From the NCBI RefSeq assembly GCF_001546115.1, contig NZ_KQ955209.1, forward strand, positions 1,014,643 to 1,078,642: 64,000 nt of DNA. Direction: 5' to 3'. Every line of letters begins with the position of its first letter. Within the stretch, counting starts at the first letter, position 1. The stretch is from Paracoccus aminovorans (GTDB taxonomy: Bacteria; Pseudomonadota; Alphaproteobacteria; Rhodobacterales; Rhodobacteraceae). A program made the position numbers and the translations under genes. The notes under the pieces were generated by a model that was not told the origin of the DNA, made no database searches, and saw only the letters and a list, made by a program, of their open reading frames with translations. This document shows positions 1-7,251 of the stretch, one piece after another.

Positions 1-1075
1 CGACAGTCCCGAATTCCTGGACGTGGACCCCGAGGCGGCGGTGCGGCTGGACGATTCCGGCCGGGTGCTGGGCTATACGCGCGGGGCGCGGCGGCTGTTC
101 CCCGACGGCAAGGTGATCGGCCGGCGCATCGACGAGGTGCTGGGCCTGACCATCGATGACCTGCCCGACCTGATGCGCGACCGCCCGACCGAGGAGCGCA
201 TCGTCGAGATGCGCGACGGCGGCGCGCTGTTCGGCCATGCCATCGCGCCGCAGGCGCCGCGCACCATGCTGCGCGGCGACCGGCGCGGCGGGCCCCTGGC
301 CGGGCTGTCGGGCGGCGATCCGGCGATGACGCGGGTGCTGACCCAGGCGGCGCGGCTGGCGCCGACCGCGGTGCCGCTGCTGATCGCGGGCGAGACGGGG
401 ACCGGCAAGACCAAGCTGGCCCATGCCATCCACATGGCCAGCGCGTCCGGCGGCTTCCTGGCGCTGGACTGTGCCGCCCTGACGGCCGAGGCGCTGCGCC
501 AGGCCTGCGCGGAACTGCCCGCCGGTGCCACCCTGCTGCTGCGCCGGCTCGAGGATCTGCCGCCCGCGACGGTGCCGGTGCTGACCGCGCTCTTGGACGG
601 GCGCAGCGGCTTGCGCGCCATTTCGACCAGCTGCGCGGCGCCCGGCGCGCTGGACCTGCCGCGCCCGCTGTTCCACCGCCTGGCCGGCGCCGTGCTGGAG
701 CTGCCGCCGCTGCGCCAGCGCCAGGACATCGGCTGGCTCTTGGACCGCATCCTGCGCCGGCGCACCTCCGAGGATGTGCGGTTGTCGCCTTCGGCCCGCG
801 CGGCGCTGCTCGGGCGGCCCTGGCCCGGCAACCTGCGCGAGTTGGAGCAGGTGCTGGACGTCGCCATCGCGCTCTGCGAGGGGCGCGTCATCGACCTGCC
901 GGACCTGCCCGCGCCGGTCGACCGCGCCGCGGCTGCGGACGAGCCGGGCGAGACGCTGGAGCAGGTCATGGAGGCCTGCGGCTGGAACATGGCTCGCGCC
1001 GCGCGCCGGCTGGGCGTGAACCGCTCGACCGTGCTGCGCCGGCTGCGCAATGCGGGGTTGCAGCCCCCGGCCTGA
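1..1075 (+). CDS. AcoR-like sigma-54-type regulator, 5' end cut by window edge, degenerate AAA domain
   Basis: The frame is open from base 2, so the true start lies outside the window and the GTG at 23 need not be it. What remains is part of a sensory region, an AAA+ ATPase domain with Walker A GETGTGKT near 388-413, and a C-terminal Fis-type helix-turn-helix ending GVNRSTVLRRLRNAGL. The order matches AcoR/NtrC-class activators. The AAA domain is abnormal: the stretch between Walker A and Walker B is too short, no GAFTGA loop is present, and the Walker B segment reads LLLRRLEDLP rather than the usual LFLDEIGDM. GAFTGA is the sigma-54 contact in this family, so classic sigma-54 activation is doubtful. 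It lies immediately upstream of a monooxygenase and a butanediol-type dehydrogenase that it probably controls. Confidence 0.8.
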   Translation, partial: DSPEFLDVDPEAAVRLDDSGRVLGYTRGARRLFPDGKVIGRRIDEVLGLTIDDLPDLMRDRPTEERIVEMRDGGALFGHAIAPQAPRTMLRGDRRGGPLAGLSGGDPAMTRVLTQAARLAPTAVPLLIAGETGTGKTKLAHAIHMASASGGFLALDCAALTAEALRQACAELPAGATLLLRRLEDLPPATVPVLTALLDGRSGLRAISTSCAAPGALDLPRPLFHRLAGAVLELPPLRQRQDIGWLLDRILRRRTSEDVRLSPSARAALLGRPWPGNLRELEQVLDVAIALCEGRVIDLPDLPAPVDRAAAADEPGETLEQVMEACGWNMARAARRLGVNRSTVLRRLRNAGLQPPA

Positions 1076-1088
1076 GCCGTTGCGCGCC

Positions 1089-1117
1089 GTTGCGCCCGCA
1101 ACACGCTGCACCGCAGC
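1089..1117. promoter_or_regulatory. Two adjacent short inverted repeats upstream of the monooxygenase
   Basis: GTTGC-N4-GCAAC occupies 1089-1102 and GCTGC-N3-GCAGC occupies 1105-1117. They are side by side in the 139-base gap between the AcoR-like gene and the monooxygenase. Tandem short palindromes are the expected form of a binding site for the upstream regulator, but this is inferred from position only. No -24/-12 sigma-54 promoter (GG-N10-GC) was found between them and the start at 1215. Confidence 0.35.
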
Positions 1118-1214
1118 ACGCGTTTTTCCGGCCGCCCGGGGCATCGCGTGATGGATCGCTGCGGCAAAACGCCGCGATACTCCCCCTCGAACAACGCGCA
1201 GAGGAGGAGACGCG

Positions 1215-3014
1215 ATGCTCGATTCTACCGTCACGAGCCGCACGCAGGCGGTGCTGGACCAGATTAATACCGCGCTGGAACAGAACGACGTGGCTGCCGC
1301 CGCCGGGCTTTTTGCCACCGACAGCTATTGGCGCGACCTGGTGGCCGTCAGCTGGAACCTGAAGACCGTCGAGGGCCCGGCCGGCGTCGCCGACATGCTG
1401 GACCGGCAGCTAGCCCGGACCCGCCCCGGCAATTTCCAACTCCAGCCCGGAGAGATTCCCGCCGAGGAGGGCGGCGTCATCACCGCCTGGATCACCTTCG
1501 AGACCGCCGCCGGCCGCGGCTGGGGCCTGATCCGGCTGAAGGAGGACCGGATCTGGACCCTGCTCACCGCCCTGCAAGAGCTGAAGGGCTTCGAGGAAAG
1601 CCGCGGCAAGCGCCGCCCGATGGGTGCCGAGCACGGCGCGAAGAAGAACCGCACCACCTGGAAGGAACGCCGCGAGACCGAGGCGGCCTCGCTGGGCTAC
1701 GATACCCAGCCCTATACGGTGATCGTCGGCGGCGGCCAGGGCGGCATCGCGCTGGGGGCGCGGCTGCGCCAGCTGGGCGTGCCGACCATCATCCTGGACA
1801 AGCACGACCGCCCCGGCGACCAGTGGCGCAGCCGCTACAAGTCTTTGTGCCTGCACGACCCGATCTGGTACGACCACCTGCCCTATATCAAGTTCCCCGA
1901 CAACTGGCCGGTGTTCACGCCCAAGGACAAGGTGGGCGACTGGCTGGAAATGTATACCAAGGTCATGGAGCTGAACTACTGGACCCGCTCGACCGTCGAG
2001 CGCGCCGCCTTCGACGAGGCCTCGGGCACCTGGACCGTCGAGGTGGACCGCGACGGCGAGAAGGTCACGCTGCGCCCGACGCAGCTGGTGCTGGCGACCG
2101 GCATGTCGGGCAAGCCGAACATGCCGAAATTCCCGGGCATGGAGAGCTTCAAGGGCACGATCCAGCATTCCTCGCAGCACAAGGGCCCGGACGAATGGGC
2201 GGGCAAGAAGGTGGTGGTCATCGGCTCGAACAATTCGGCCCATGACATCTGCGCGGCGCTGTGGGAGGCGGACGCCGACGTGACCATGGTCCAGCGTTCC
2301 TCGACCCATATCGTGCGCTCGGACAGCCTGATGGAGATTGGCCTCGGCGCGCTTTATTCCGAGGAGGCGGTGGCGAACGGGGTGACGACCGAAAAGGCCG
2401 ACATGATCTTCGCCTCGCTGCCCTACAAGATCATGCACGAATTCCAGATCCCGCTTTACGACAAGATGCGCGAGCGTGACGCCGAATTCTATGCCGGGCT
2501 GGAAAAGGCCGGCTTCCAGCTCGACTGGGGCGACGACGGCTCGGGCCTGTTCATGAAATACCTGCGCCGCGGCTCGGGCTATTACATCGACGTGGGCGCG
2601 AGCCAGTTGATCATCGACGGCGAGATCAAGCTGGTTTCGGGCCAGGTCGATCACTTCGAAGAGGACGCCGTGGTGCTGACCGACGGCACCCGGCTGCCGG
2701 CCGACCTGGTGGTGCTGGCCACCGGCTTCGGCTCGATGAACGGCTGGGCGGCCGACCTGATCAGCCAGGAGGTCGCCGACAAGGTGGGCAAGGTCTGGGG
2801 CCTCGGCTCGGCCACCACCAAGGATCCCGGCCCGTGGGAGGGCGAGCAGCGCAACATGTGGAAGCCGACGCAAGCGCCGAACCTGTGGTTCCACGGCGGC
2901 AACCTGCACCAGTCGCGGCATTATTCGCTGTATCTGGCGCTGCAGCTGAAGGCGCGGCTGGAGGGTTTGGACACCCCCGTCTATGGCCTGCAAGAGGTGC
3001 ATCACCTGTCCTGA
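1215..3014 (+). CDS. FAD/NADPH flavin monooxygenase with N-terminal NTF2-like domain
   Basis: A 599-residue protein. Residues 1-125 look like a SnoaL/NTF2-type fold, followed by a class B flavin monooxygenase core. The FAD-binding VGGGQGG lies near residue 170, a family-type FKGTIQH motif near 312, the NADPH-binding VVVIGSNNSA near 333, and LVVLATGF near 500. Such enzymes insert oxygen into ketones or heteroatoms using NADPH. A strong GAGGAGGAGA ribosome site precedes the ATG. The downstream alcohol/diol dehydrogenase and upstream AcoR-like regulator suggest a ketone, acetoin or diol substrate, but the sequence does not show which. A Baeyer-Villiger role is possible and unproven. Confidence 0.8.
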   Translation: MLDSTVTSRTQAVLDQINTALEQNDVAAAAGLFATDSYWRDLVAVSWNLKTVEGPAGVADMLDRQLARTRPGNFQLQPGEIPAEEGGVITAWITFETAAGRGWGLIRLKEDRIWTLLTALQELKGFEESRGKRRPMGAEHGAKKNRTTWKERRETEAASLGYDTQPYTVIVGGGQGGIALGARLRQLGVPTIILDKHDRPGDQWRSRYKSLCLHDPIWYDHLPYIKFPDNWPVFTPKDKVGDWLEMYTKVMELNYWTRSTVERAAFDEASGTWTVEVDRDGEKVTLRPTQLVLATGMSGKPNMPKFPGMESFKGTIQHSSQHKGPDEWAGKKVVVIGSNNSAHDICAALWEADADVTMVQRSSTHIVRSDSLMEIGLGALYSEEAVANGVTTEKADMIFASLPYKIMHEFQIPLYDKMRERDAEFYAGLEKAGFQLDWGDDGSGLFMKYLRRGSGYYIDVGASQLIIDGEIKLVSGQVDHFEEDAVVLTDGTRLPADLVVLATGFGSMNGWAADLISQEVADKVGKVWGLGSATTKDPGPWEGEQRNMWKPTQAPNLWFHGGNLHQSRHYSLYLALQLKARLEGLDTPVYGLQEVHHLS

Positions 3015-3022
3015 CGCCCCGT

Positions 3023-3045
3023 GCCCGGCCGGATCGCGGCCGGGC
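3023..3045 (+). terminator. GC hairpin between monooxygenase and dehydrogenase
   Basis: GCCCGGCCG (3023-3031) and CGGCCGGGC (3037-3045) form a perfect 9-bp stem with a 5-base loop, just after the monooxygenase stop. No T-run follows, so it may be a partial terminator or a processing or stability element, letting some transcription into the dehydrogenase. Confidence 0.4.
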
Positions 3046-3072
3046 CTTCCATCCAGAACCGGAGAAAAGCAC

Positions 3073-4125
3073 ATGAAAGCAGCACGTTGGCACGGCGCCC
3101 GGGACATTCGCGTCGAGGACGTCCCCGAACCCCAGGCCGGGCCGGGCGAGGTCAAGGTCAAGGTGGCCTGGACCGGGATCTGCGGCAGCGACCTGCACGA
3201 ATACCTGGCCGGGCCGATCTTCGTGCCGGTGGGCCAGGATCATCCGCTGAGCCACGACCAGGCGCCGATCACCATGGGCCACGAATATTGCGGCACCATC
3301 ACCGATGTGGGGCAGGGCGTCACCGGCCTTGCCATCGGCGACCGCGTGGCGATCGAGCCGATCTTTGCCTGCGGCAGCTGCCCGGCCTGCCACGAAGGCA
3401 AGTACAACCTGTGCGACCAACTGGGTTTCGTCGGCCTGTCGGGCGGCCATGGCGGCTTCGCGGGCTATTCGGTGGTGCCCGCCCGCATGGTGCACAAGAT
3501 CCCCGAGGGGCTGTCGATGGAGCAGGGCGCCCTGGTCGAACCGGCGGCGGTGGCGCTGCACGCCGTGCGCCTGTCGAAGATCAGGGCCGGCGACACGGCT
3601 GCGGTCTTTGGCGCCGGTCCCATCGGATTGCTGGTGGTCGAGGCGCTGCGCGTCGCCGGCGCGGCCCAGATCCATGTCGTCGAGCCCTCGGACGTGCGGC
3701 GGCAGAAGGCGCTGGAGCTGGGCGCGACCTCGGCCATCGACCCCGCGGCCGGCGACGCGGTCGCCGCGATCCGCGCGGCCAGCGGCGGCGTGCATGTCGC
3801 CTTCGAGGTGACGGGCGTGCCGCGCGTGCTGCCGCAATGCATCGATGCCACCCGGCACGAGGGCCAGGTGCTGGTCGTCTCGATCTGGGAGGGCGAGGCC
3901 TCGTTCCACCCCAATACCGTCGTGCTGAAGGAACGGCAGTTGCAGGGCACCATCGCCTATCGCAACGTCTATCCGGCGGTGATGGCGCTGATGGAGCAAG
4001 GCTATTTCAGTGCCGAGAAGCTGGTGACGAAGCGCATTGCGCTGGGCGACATCGTGGCCGAAGGTTTCGAGGCGCTGGTGGCCGAGAAATCCCATGTAAA
4101 GATCCTGGTCGAGGCGCCGCAGTGA
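3073..4125 (+). CDS. Zinc-dependent 2,3-butanediol dehydrogenase-like alcohol dehydrogenase
   Basis: A 350-residue medium-chain dehydrogenase. Catalytic zinc ligands are visible as TGICGSD (Cys near 37) and MGHEYCG (His/Glu near 69-70). A structural zinc site, CGSCPACHEGKYNLC, sits near 100-114, and the Rossmann motif GAGPIG near 180. The overall pattern, including DHPLSHDQAPITMGHE, is that of (R,R)-butanediol/acetoin dehydrogenases, which interconvert 2,3-butanediol and acetoin with NAD(H). GGAGAAAAGC precedes the chosen ATG. It is probably co-expressed with the monooxygenase under the AcoR-like regulator. Substrate assignment is by family only; a sorbitol or other secondary-alcohol role is possible. 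Confidence 0.82.
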   Translation: MKAARWHGARDIRVEDVPEPQAGPGEVKVKVAWTGICGSDLHEYLAGPIFVPVGQDHPLSHDQAPITMGHEYCGTITDVGQGVTGLAIGDRVAIEPIFACGSCPACHEGKYNLCDQLGFVGLSGGHGGFAGYSVVPARMVHKIPEGLSMEQGALVEPAAVALHAVRLSKIRAGDTAAVFGAGPIGLLVVEALRVAGAAQIHVVEPSDVRRQKALELGATSAIDPAAGDAVAAIRAASGGVHVAFEVTGVPRVLPQCIDATRHEGQVLVVSIWEGEASFHPNTVVLKERQLQGTIAYRNVYPAVMALMEQGYFSAEKLVTKRIALGDIVAEGFEALVAEKSHVKILVEAPQ

Positions 4126-4144
4126 TCTGACAGCCCGCGCGGAA

Positions 4145-4167
4145 GGGGGCGGCCGGCAGCCGCCCCC
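4145..4167 (+). terminator. Hairpin after the dehydrogenase
   Basis: GGGGGCGGC (4145-4153) and GCCGCCCCC (4159-4167) form a perfect 9-bp stem with loop CGGCA, 20 bases after the dehydrogenase stop. There is no strong T-run. It separates the butanediol operon from the udgX unit, which has its own promoter. Confidence 0.5.
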
Positions 4168-4229
4168 TGCGCGCGCCAGCCAGATGCCGTTGTCGGAACA
4201 CCCTCCTTCCCGAAGCGGACCGGAAGGCG

Positions 4230-4254
4230 GGAACATCCCGCCGCGCGCCGGGTT
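4230..4254 (+). promoter_or_regulatory. EcfG-type stress promoter for udgX
   Basis: GGAAC (4230-4234), 16 bases, then GGTT (4251-4254), about 28 bases before the udgX ATG. This fits the alphaproteobacterial general-stress sigma consensus GGAAC-N16/17-(C/G)GTT. It is one of seven such sites between 4.2 and 16.9 kb. Confidence 0.65.
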
Positions 4255-4281
4255 GACCTGCCGGACCGAGAGGAGACCGCA

Positions 4282-4890
4282 ATGACGGATGCGGAAGTCG
4301 AGGCCGCGAGTCTTTCCGCGCTTGCCGAGGCCGAGGCCAACTGCACGCGCTGCCCGCTTTATCGCAATGCCACGCAGGTCGTGCCCGGCGAGGGTCACCG
4401 GCAGGCGCGCATGATGGTCGTGGGCGAACAGCCCGGCGACAAGGAGGATCTGGCCGGCCGTCCCTTCGTCGGCCCGGCGGGCCGCCTGTTCGACGCGGCA
4501 CTGGCCCAAGCCGGCATTCCGCGCGAACAGATCTTCGTCACCAATGCCGTCAAGCATTTCAAGTTCGAGCCGCGCGGCAAGCGCCGCCTGCACCGCACGC
4601 CGAATGCCGGCGAGATCGACCGCTGCAAATGGTGGCTGGGACAGGAGTTCAAGCTGGTCGCGCCGGCCGTGCTGGTGGCGATGGGGGCGACCGCGCTCCG
4701 CGGATTGCTGGGCCGTCCCACCACCATCTCGTCGCTGCGCGGCAAGACGGGGCGCATCGAGGACGGCACCCCCTTGATCGCCACGGTCCATCCGTCCTGG
4801 CTGCTGCGCATTCGCGACGCGGAAACGCGCGAGAAGGAGCGGATGGCGTTCATGGCCGATCTGCGCCGCGCGTGGCAGATGGTGGGATGA
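4282..4890 (+). CDS. udgX: UdgX-type uracil-DNA glycosylase (covalent uracil-DNA binder)
   Basis: A 202-residue member of the uracil-DNA glycosylase superfamily. Motif I, GEQPGDKEDLAGRPFVGPAG, is near 48-67, where UdgX proteins have GEQPG rather than the family 4 form. The diagnostic loop KRRLH is at about 100-104 and HPSWLLR near 170. In characterised UdgX the His of KRRIH attacks the sugar and leaves the protein covalently bound to DNA at the uracil site; that His is kept here, with Leu for Ile. Four Cys-type residues near the N-terminus and middle (CTRC, RCKW) are compatible with the family Fe-S cluster. GAGAGGAG precedes the ATG. It has its own EcfG-type promoter, implying induction by general stress. 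Confidence 0.87.
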   Translation: MTDAEVEAASLSALAEAEANCTRCPLYRNATQVVPGEGHRQARMMVVGEQPGDKEDLAGRPFVGPAGRLFDAALAQAGIPREQIFVTNAVKHFKFEPRGKRRLHRTPNAGEIDRCKWWLGQEFKLVAPAVLVAMGATALRGLLGRPTTISSLRGKTGRIEDGTPLIATVHPSWLLRIRDAETREKERMAFMADLRRAWQMVG

Positions 4891-5367
4891 GCGCGCTGAA
4901 AGCCCGCGACCATGGTGCCTTGCAGTCGGGTCAATGGATGACGGGGATGCGCTCCGACGCCAGCCTTCGTTCTGGCGAACGCTCTGGCAAAGGTCGACTC
5001 GCGAGGGGGGCAGTTCCGAAACTTTCCGCGATGGGGTGCAGGTGAATCCGCATTTCGAACAGTCCGCTGCGAAACCGGTCGCCATCCTGTCGCCAGCAGC
5101 GAGACCTTTTGCGGGATCTGCAAGAGCATCCGCGCGCCGATGTCATCCGAGGTCCGACCCGCCGCGATAAACATCCGGATCGGTCGGCCCATCACATCGG
5201 CGCCCGCCGACCAGCCGCGCCGGGCGTCCTGCGCGCCTGCGGAAGCGGCGCATGAACCTTGCCCGGCCAGCGCTGTCATGATGGCGTGGCGCATGATGCG
5301 TTCGGCCGTGAAACGGCGCCGACCGGATCGTCCGGCGGCGACGAACTGCAGGCCGTATTATGAGCGT
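4891..5367. other. 477-base stretch with no convincing gene
   Basis: No frame on either strand has recognisable domains or a good ribosome site. A 52-codon frame (4887-5045) overlaps the udgX stop as ATGA, but its composition gives no support. The long open frames crossing this stretch look like by-products of high GC. It may be a decayed gene or the 3' region between convergent units. Confidence 0.5.
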
Positions 5368-5616
5368 TCAGCCGTCGCTCTCCGGCTTGCCGCTGCGCTT
5401 GTGATGCTGGCTTTCCTGGTTTTCGCCGCGCGGTATGGGATCGCCGTCGTCATCCTCCAGGTCATGCGGGCGCCCTTCGCCCTCGACGATCTGCCTGTTA
5501 GGGTCCTCGGCGGCCTCGAGATAGGGGCGCGGATCGAAATCCTTGTCGGCATTGCTGGTATCCACACGCTTCTCGATGATCTGCCGCTGCTGCTGGCGCG
5601 TCTTCTGACCGGTCAT
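5368..5616 (-). CDS. Small very hydrophilic protein, function unknown
   Basis: 82 residues, starting MTGQKTRQQQRQIIEKR and rich in Gln, Asp, Glu, Arg and Lys, with the acidic run HDLEDDDGD and no hydrophobic segment. The ATG at 5616 is chosen because AGGAAGGAGG lies at ideal distance upstream; an in-frame TTG two codons earlier is too close to that site. It lies 33 bases downstream of another tiny hydrophilic protein in the same direction and probably shares that gene's EcfG-type promoter. The composition is hydrophilin-like or disordered, as often seen among stress-induced proteins. No family is recognised. Confidence 0.6.
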   Translation of the reverse strand: MTGQKTRQQQRQIIEKRVDTSNADKDFDPRPYLEAAEDPNRQIVEGEGRPHDLEDDDGDPIPRGENQESQHHKRSGKPESDG

Positions 5617-5649
5617 TTGCAACCTCCTTCCTGTTCTGGTGCTCGGCGC

Positions 5650-5847
5650 TCACTTGTTCTCGCGGCCGCGTTGCCGCGGGTCGATGCCGCCTTGCGGGGT
5701 GGTGTCGTTCAGCACGTCGCCTTCGAAAGTGTTCTCGCCGCCAATTGCGGCATCCTTGCGGCTGACGCCCTTCGAGCGCCCGATGCCCGGATCGTGCCGC
5801 AGATCCGCATCCGAAGGCTGGCTGGTCTTGGGGTGCTTGCTGGTCAT
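5650..5847 (-). CDS. Small hydrophilic stress-type protein, function unknown
   Basis: 65 residues, beginning MTSKHPKTSQPSDADLRHDP and ending DPRQRGRENK. It is polar, Gly/Asp-rich, lacks Cys and has no membrane segment. GGAAAGGAAC lies just before the ATG at 5847. A GGAAC-N16-GGTT promoter sits 40-64 bases upstream on the same strand. It is first in a two-gene unit with the 82-residue hydrophilic gene. The motif ENTFEGDVLNDTTPQGGIDP resembles short conserved proteins common in Rhodobacterales and Rhizobiales stress regulons, but no named family is assigned. Confidence 0.6.
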   Translation of the reverse strand: MTSKHPKTSQPSDADLRHDPGIGRSKGVSRKDAAIGGENTFEGDVLNDTTPQGGIDPRQRGRENK

Positions 5848-5886
5848 GGCTGTTCCTTTCCAATGCCTGTTCGGGAAGAGCATGAT

Positions 5887-5911
5887 AACCGGCGAACCCC
5901 CGCGATGTTCC
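5887..5911 (-). promoter_or_regulatory. EcfG-type stress promoter for the two hydrophilic genes
   Basis: Read on the minus strand: GGAAC (5911-5907), 16 bases, GGTT (5890-5887), 40 bases before the ATG at 5847. The GGAAC box is half of a palindrome GTTCC-AAG-GGAAC (5907-5919 region). The outward plus-strand copy has no GTT at the right spacing. Confidence 0.62.
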
Positions 5912-6021
5912 AAGGGAACGGCTTTGCCGCCTGAACGGGCAGGGCAGCGCTTTTCCGCTGATCGCTTTTCGCTCGTGCGTTGGTTTGACAGCGGATAGGG
6001 GCTTAGCGAAGGAAAACGAGC

Positions 6022-6147
6022 ATGCAAAATCAAATCGTCCTCGCCTCCGCCACGATGGCGTATCTCATGGCCGGCGGCGCCCTTGCGGCGGCATCGGTCA
6101 TCACCCTGCAAGCCATGGGCGTATGGATCGAGCCGCCCGGGTCGTAA
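6022..6147 (+). CDS. 41-residue single-span membrane peptide, unknown
   Basis: ATG at 6022, preceded by GCGAAGGAAAACGAGC (AAGGA seven to eight bases upstream). The peptide MQNQIVLASATMAYLMAGG continues through an Ala/Gly/Leu hydrophobic core to IEPPGS and a TAA stop, the only TAA-ended short frame in this neighbourhood. One membrane helix covers about residues 5-33. It lies between two stress-promoter units but has no EcfG-type site of its own. It could be a real membrane microprotein or a chance frame. Confidence 0.4.
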   Translation: MQNQIVLASATMAYLMAGGALAAASVITLQAMGVWIEPPGS

Positions 6148-6254
6148 AAGACTGCTGTTGCTAAAATGCGCGCGGCCTTGCTTTGGGTGCGCCGGATAGG
6201 GGGCGCGGGTTTCCCCCGCGCCAAGCCCTGTTTCCTTGACTGTTATATTACGGC

Positions 6255-6500
6255 CTAGGGCTCGTCCTCGGGCGGCGGGGTCTGGTCCGTTTCCCGATTG
6301 CCCACATGGTCCTGGCGCTGTTCGGTCTGGACGTGACGGCTGTCCAGGCCGCGCTGCTCCGAATGGCGGGCGGTGTCGCGGTTGGAAAGAACCGCATTCT
6401 CGGGCAGTTCGTCGGTATCCTCCGGCGTCATGCCGCCGCTGCCGTCGCCCTTGCCCTGGTCCTGCTGACCGGCGCCGAACTTCTTGCCTGCCTGTGCCAT
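6255..6500 (-). CDS. Small Gln/Asp/Gly-rich hydrophilic protein, unknown
   Basis: 81 residues starting MAQAGKKFGAGQQDQGKGDG, with no hydrophobic segment and a C-terminal QTPPPEDEP. The ATG at 6500 is supported by GAAGGAGGATCCC directly upstream, so the longer frame starting at 6536 is rejected. An EcfG-type promoter is 32 bases upstream. The composition resembles bacterial hydrophilins and other disordered desiccation or osmotic-stress proteins. This is the third such small polar gene within 1.2 kb. Confidence 0.65.
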   Translation of the reverse strand: MAQAGKKFGAGQQDQGKGDGSGGMTPEDTDELPENAVLSNRDTARHSEQRGLDSRHVQTEQRQDHVGNRETDQTPPPEDEP

Positions 6501-6531
6501 GGGATCCTCCTTCGAATGGCTGGGCCCGTGG

Positions 6532-6556
6532 AACAAGCCAGGCGGGATTATGTTCC
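6532..6556 (-). promoter_or_regulatory. EcfG-type stress promoter for the 81-residue hydrophilic gene
   Basis: Minus strand: GGAAC (6556-6552), 16 bases, TGTT (6535-6532), 32 bases before the ATG at 6500. It overlaps the last codons of the upstream glycosylase gene, whose stop is at 6548-6550. The -10 has T instead of C/G before GTT. Confidence 0.55.
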
Positions 6557-7156
6557 CGGCGACGGAAATGGCCGGCTGAGCCCGGCGGCGCCGGCCAGCC
6601 CGAAGCGCCAGGGCCGGTCCTGGGCCTTGCTGATGCCGATGCGCGGCCCGACCAGCAGGTCCGGAGCCGTGGTCGGCAGCAGCAAGGCCAGATCCCCGCC
6701 GTCGAAGGGCGCGCCGTCATCCGCCAGGCTGAGTCCCAGCGCCTGGGCAAGGCGGCCGGGGCCGTTGCAGAGCAGCCCGTTTCCCCGCCGCGCCTGCATC
6801 AGCTCCTGCCCGGTGTGCGGTGCCAGGGCGCGGATCAGCACGGCCTCGCCGGGGCGAGCCACCACGTTCAGGCACAGGTGGATGCCGTAGCAGCGATAGA
6901 CATAGGCATGGCCCGCCGGCCCGAACATCGCAGCGTTCCGCGCCGACGGTCCGCGATAGCTGTGCGAGGCCGGGTCGTCCCGGGTATAGGCCTCGGTCTC
7001 GATCACCGTGCCGCCCGCGCCGCGGACCAGCAGCGTCGCGCCGATCAGCCGGCGCGCCAGATCCTCGGCGCCAAGACCGTGGATCTGGCGCGAAAAGGCG
7101 TTTCCGACCTGCGGCTCGGCCTCGGCGCTGCGGGCCTTTCGTGCTTCGTCCGGCAT
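6548..7156 (-). CDS. 3-methyladenine DNA glycosylase (AAG/Mpg family)
   Basis: 202 residues of the AAG/MPG fold: LARRLIGATLLVR, IETEAYTRDDPASHSYRG, MFGPAGHAYVYRCYGIHLCLNVV and the conserved LCNGPGRLAQALG. The Glu of ETEAY is the catalytic base in this family and YVYRCYGIH lines the base-flipping pocket. The enzyme removes alkylated and deaminated purines (3-methyladenine, hypoxanthine) in base excision repair. The ATG at 7156 is chosen because AGGAAGGGCGG precedes it; a longer frame to 7198 lacks such a site. An EcfG-type promoter lies 51 bases upstream, so this is the second DNA-repair gene in the island with stress control, alongside udgX. Confidence 0.88.
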   Translation of the reverse strand: MPDEARKARSAEAEPQVGNAFSRQIHGLGAEDLARRLIGATLLVRGAGGTVIETEAYTRDDPASHSYRGPSARNAAMFGPAGHAYVYRCYGIHLCLNVVARPGEAVLIRALAPHTGQELMQARRGNGLLCNGPGRLAQALGLSLADDGAPFDGGDLALLLPTTAPDLLVGPRIGISKAQDRPWRFGLAGAAGLSRPFPSPGT

Positions 7157-7206
7157 GTCCGCCCTTCCTGTTGCGCGGGGCAGGACCGCGGCTCGCAAAG
7201 CCGGTC

Positions 7207-7232
7207 AACCGGCCGGCCCTGCGAATGGTTCC
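7207..7232 (-). promoter_or_regulatory. EcfG-type stress promoter for the Mpg-family glycosylase
   Basis: Minus strand: GGAAC (7232-7228), 17 bases, GGTT (7210-7207), 51 bases before the ATG at 7156. It lies in the gap after the phosphoribosyltransferase stop. Confidence 0.6.
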
Positions 7233-7251
7233 CCGGCGCGTGGCACAGCGA

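Noticed and set aside
1076..1214. Sigma-54 promoter before the monooxygenase
   Set aside because: No GG-N10-GC pair with TGGC/TTGC context was found; one GG near 1153 has no GC at the right spacing.
4195..4218. Another GGAAC box (4195-4199) upstream of udgX
   Set aside because: No GTT at 16-18 bases; the box at 4230 fits better.
4887..5045. 52-codon frame overlapping the udgX stop as ATGA
   Set aside because: No recognisable content and no independent support; coupling overlaps of this type occur by chance.
5140..5934. 264-codon plus-strand frame with a hydrophobic patch
   Set aside because: It is antisense to two small genes that have good ribosome sites and a stress promoter; the patch is the complement of their Gln/Asp-rich codons.
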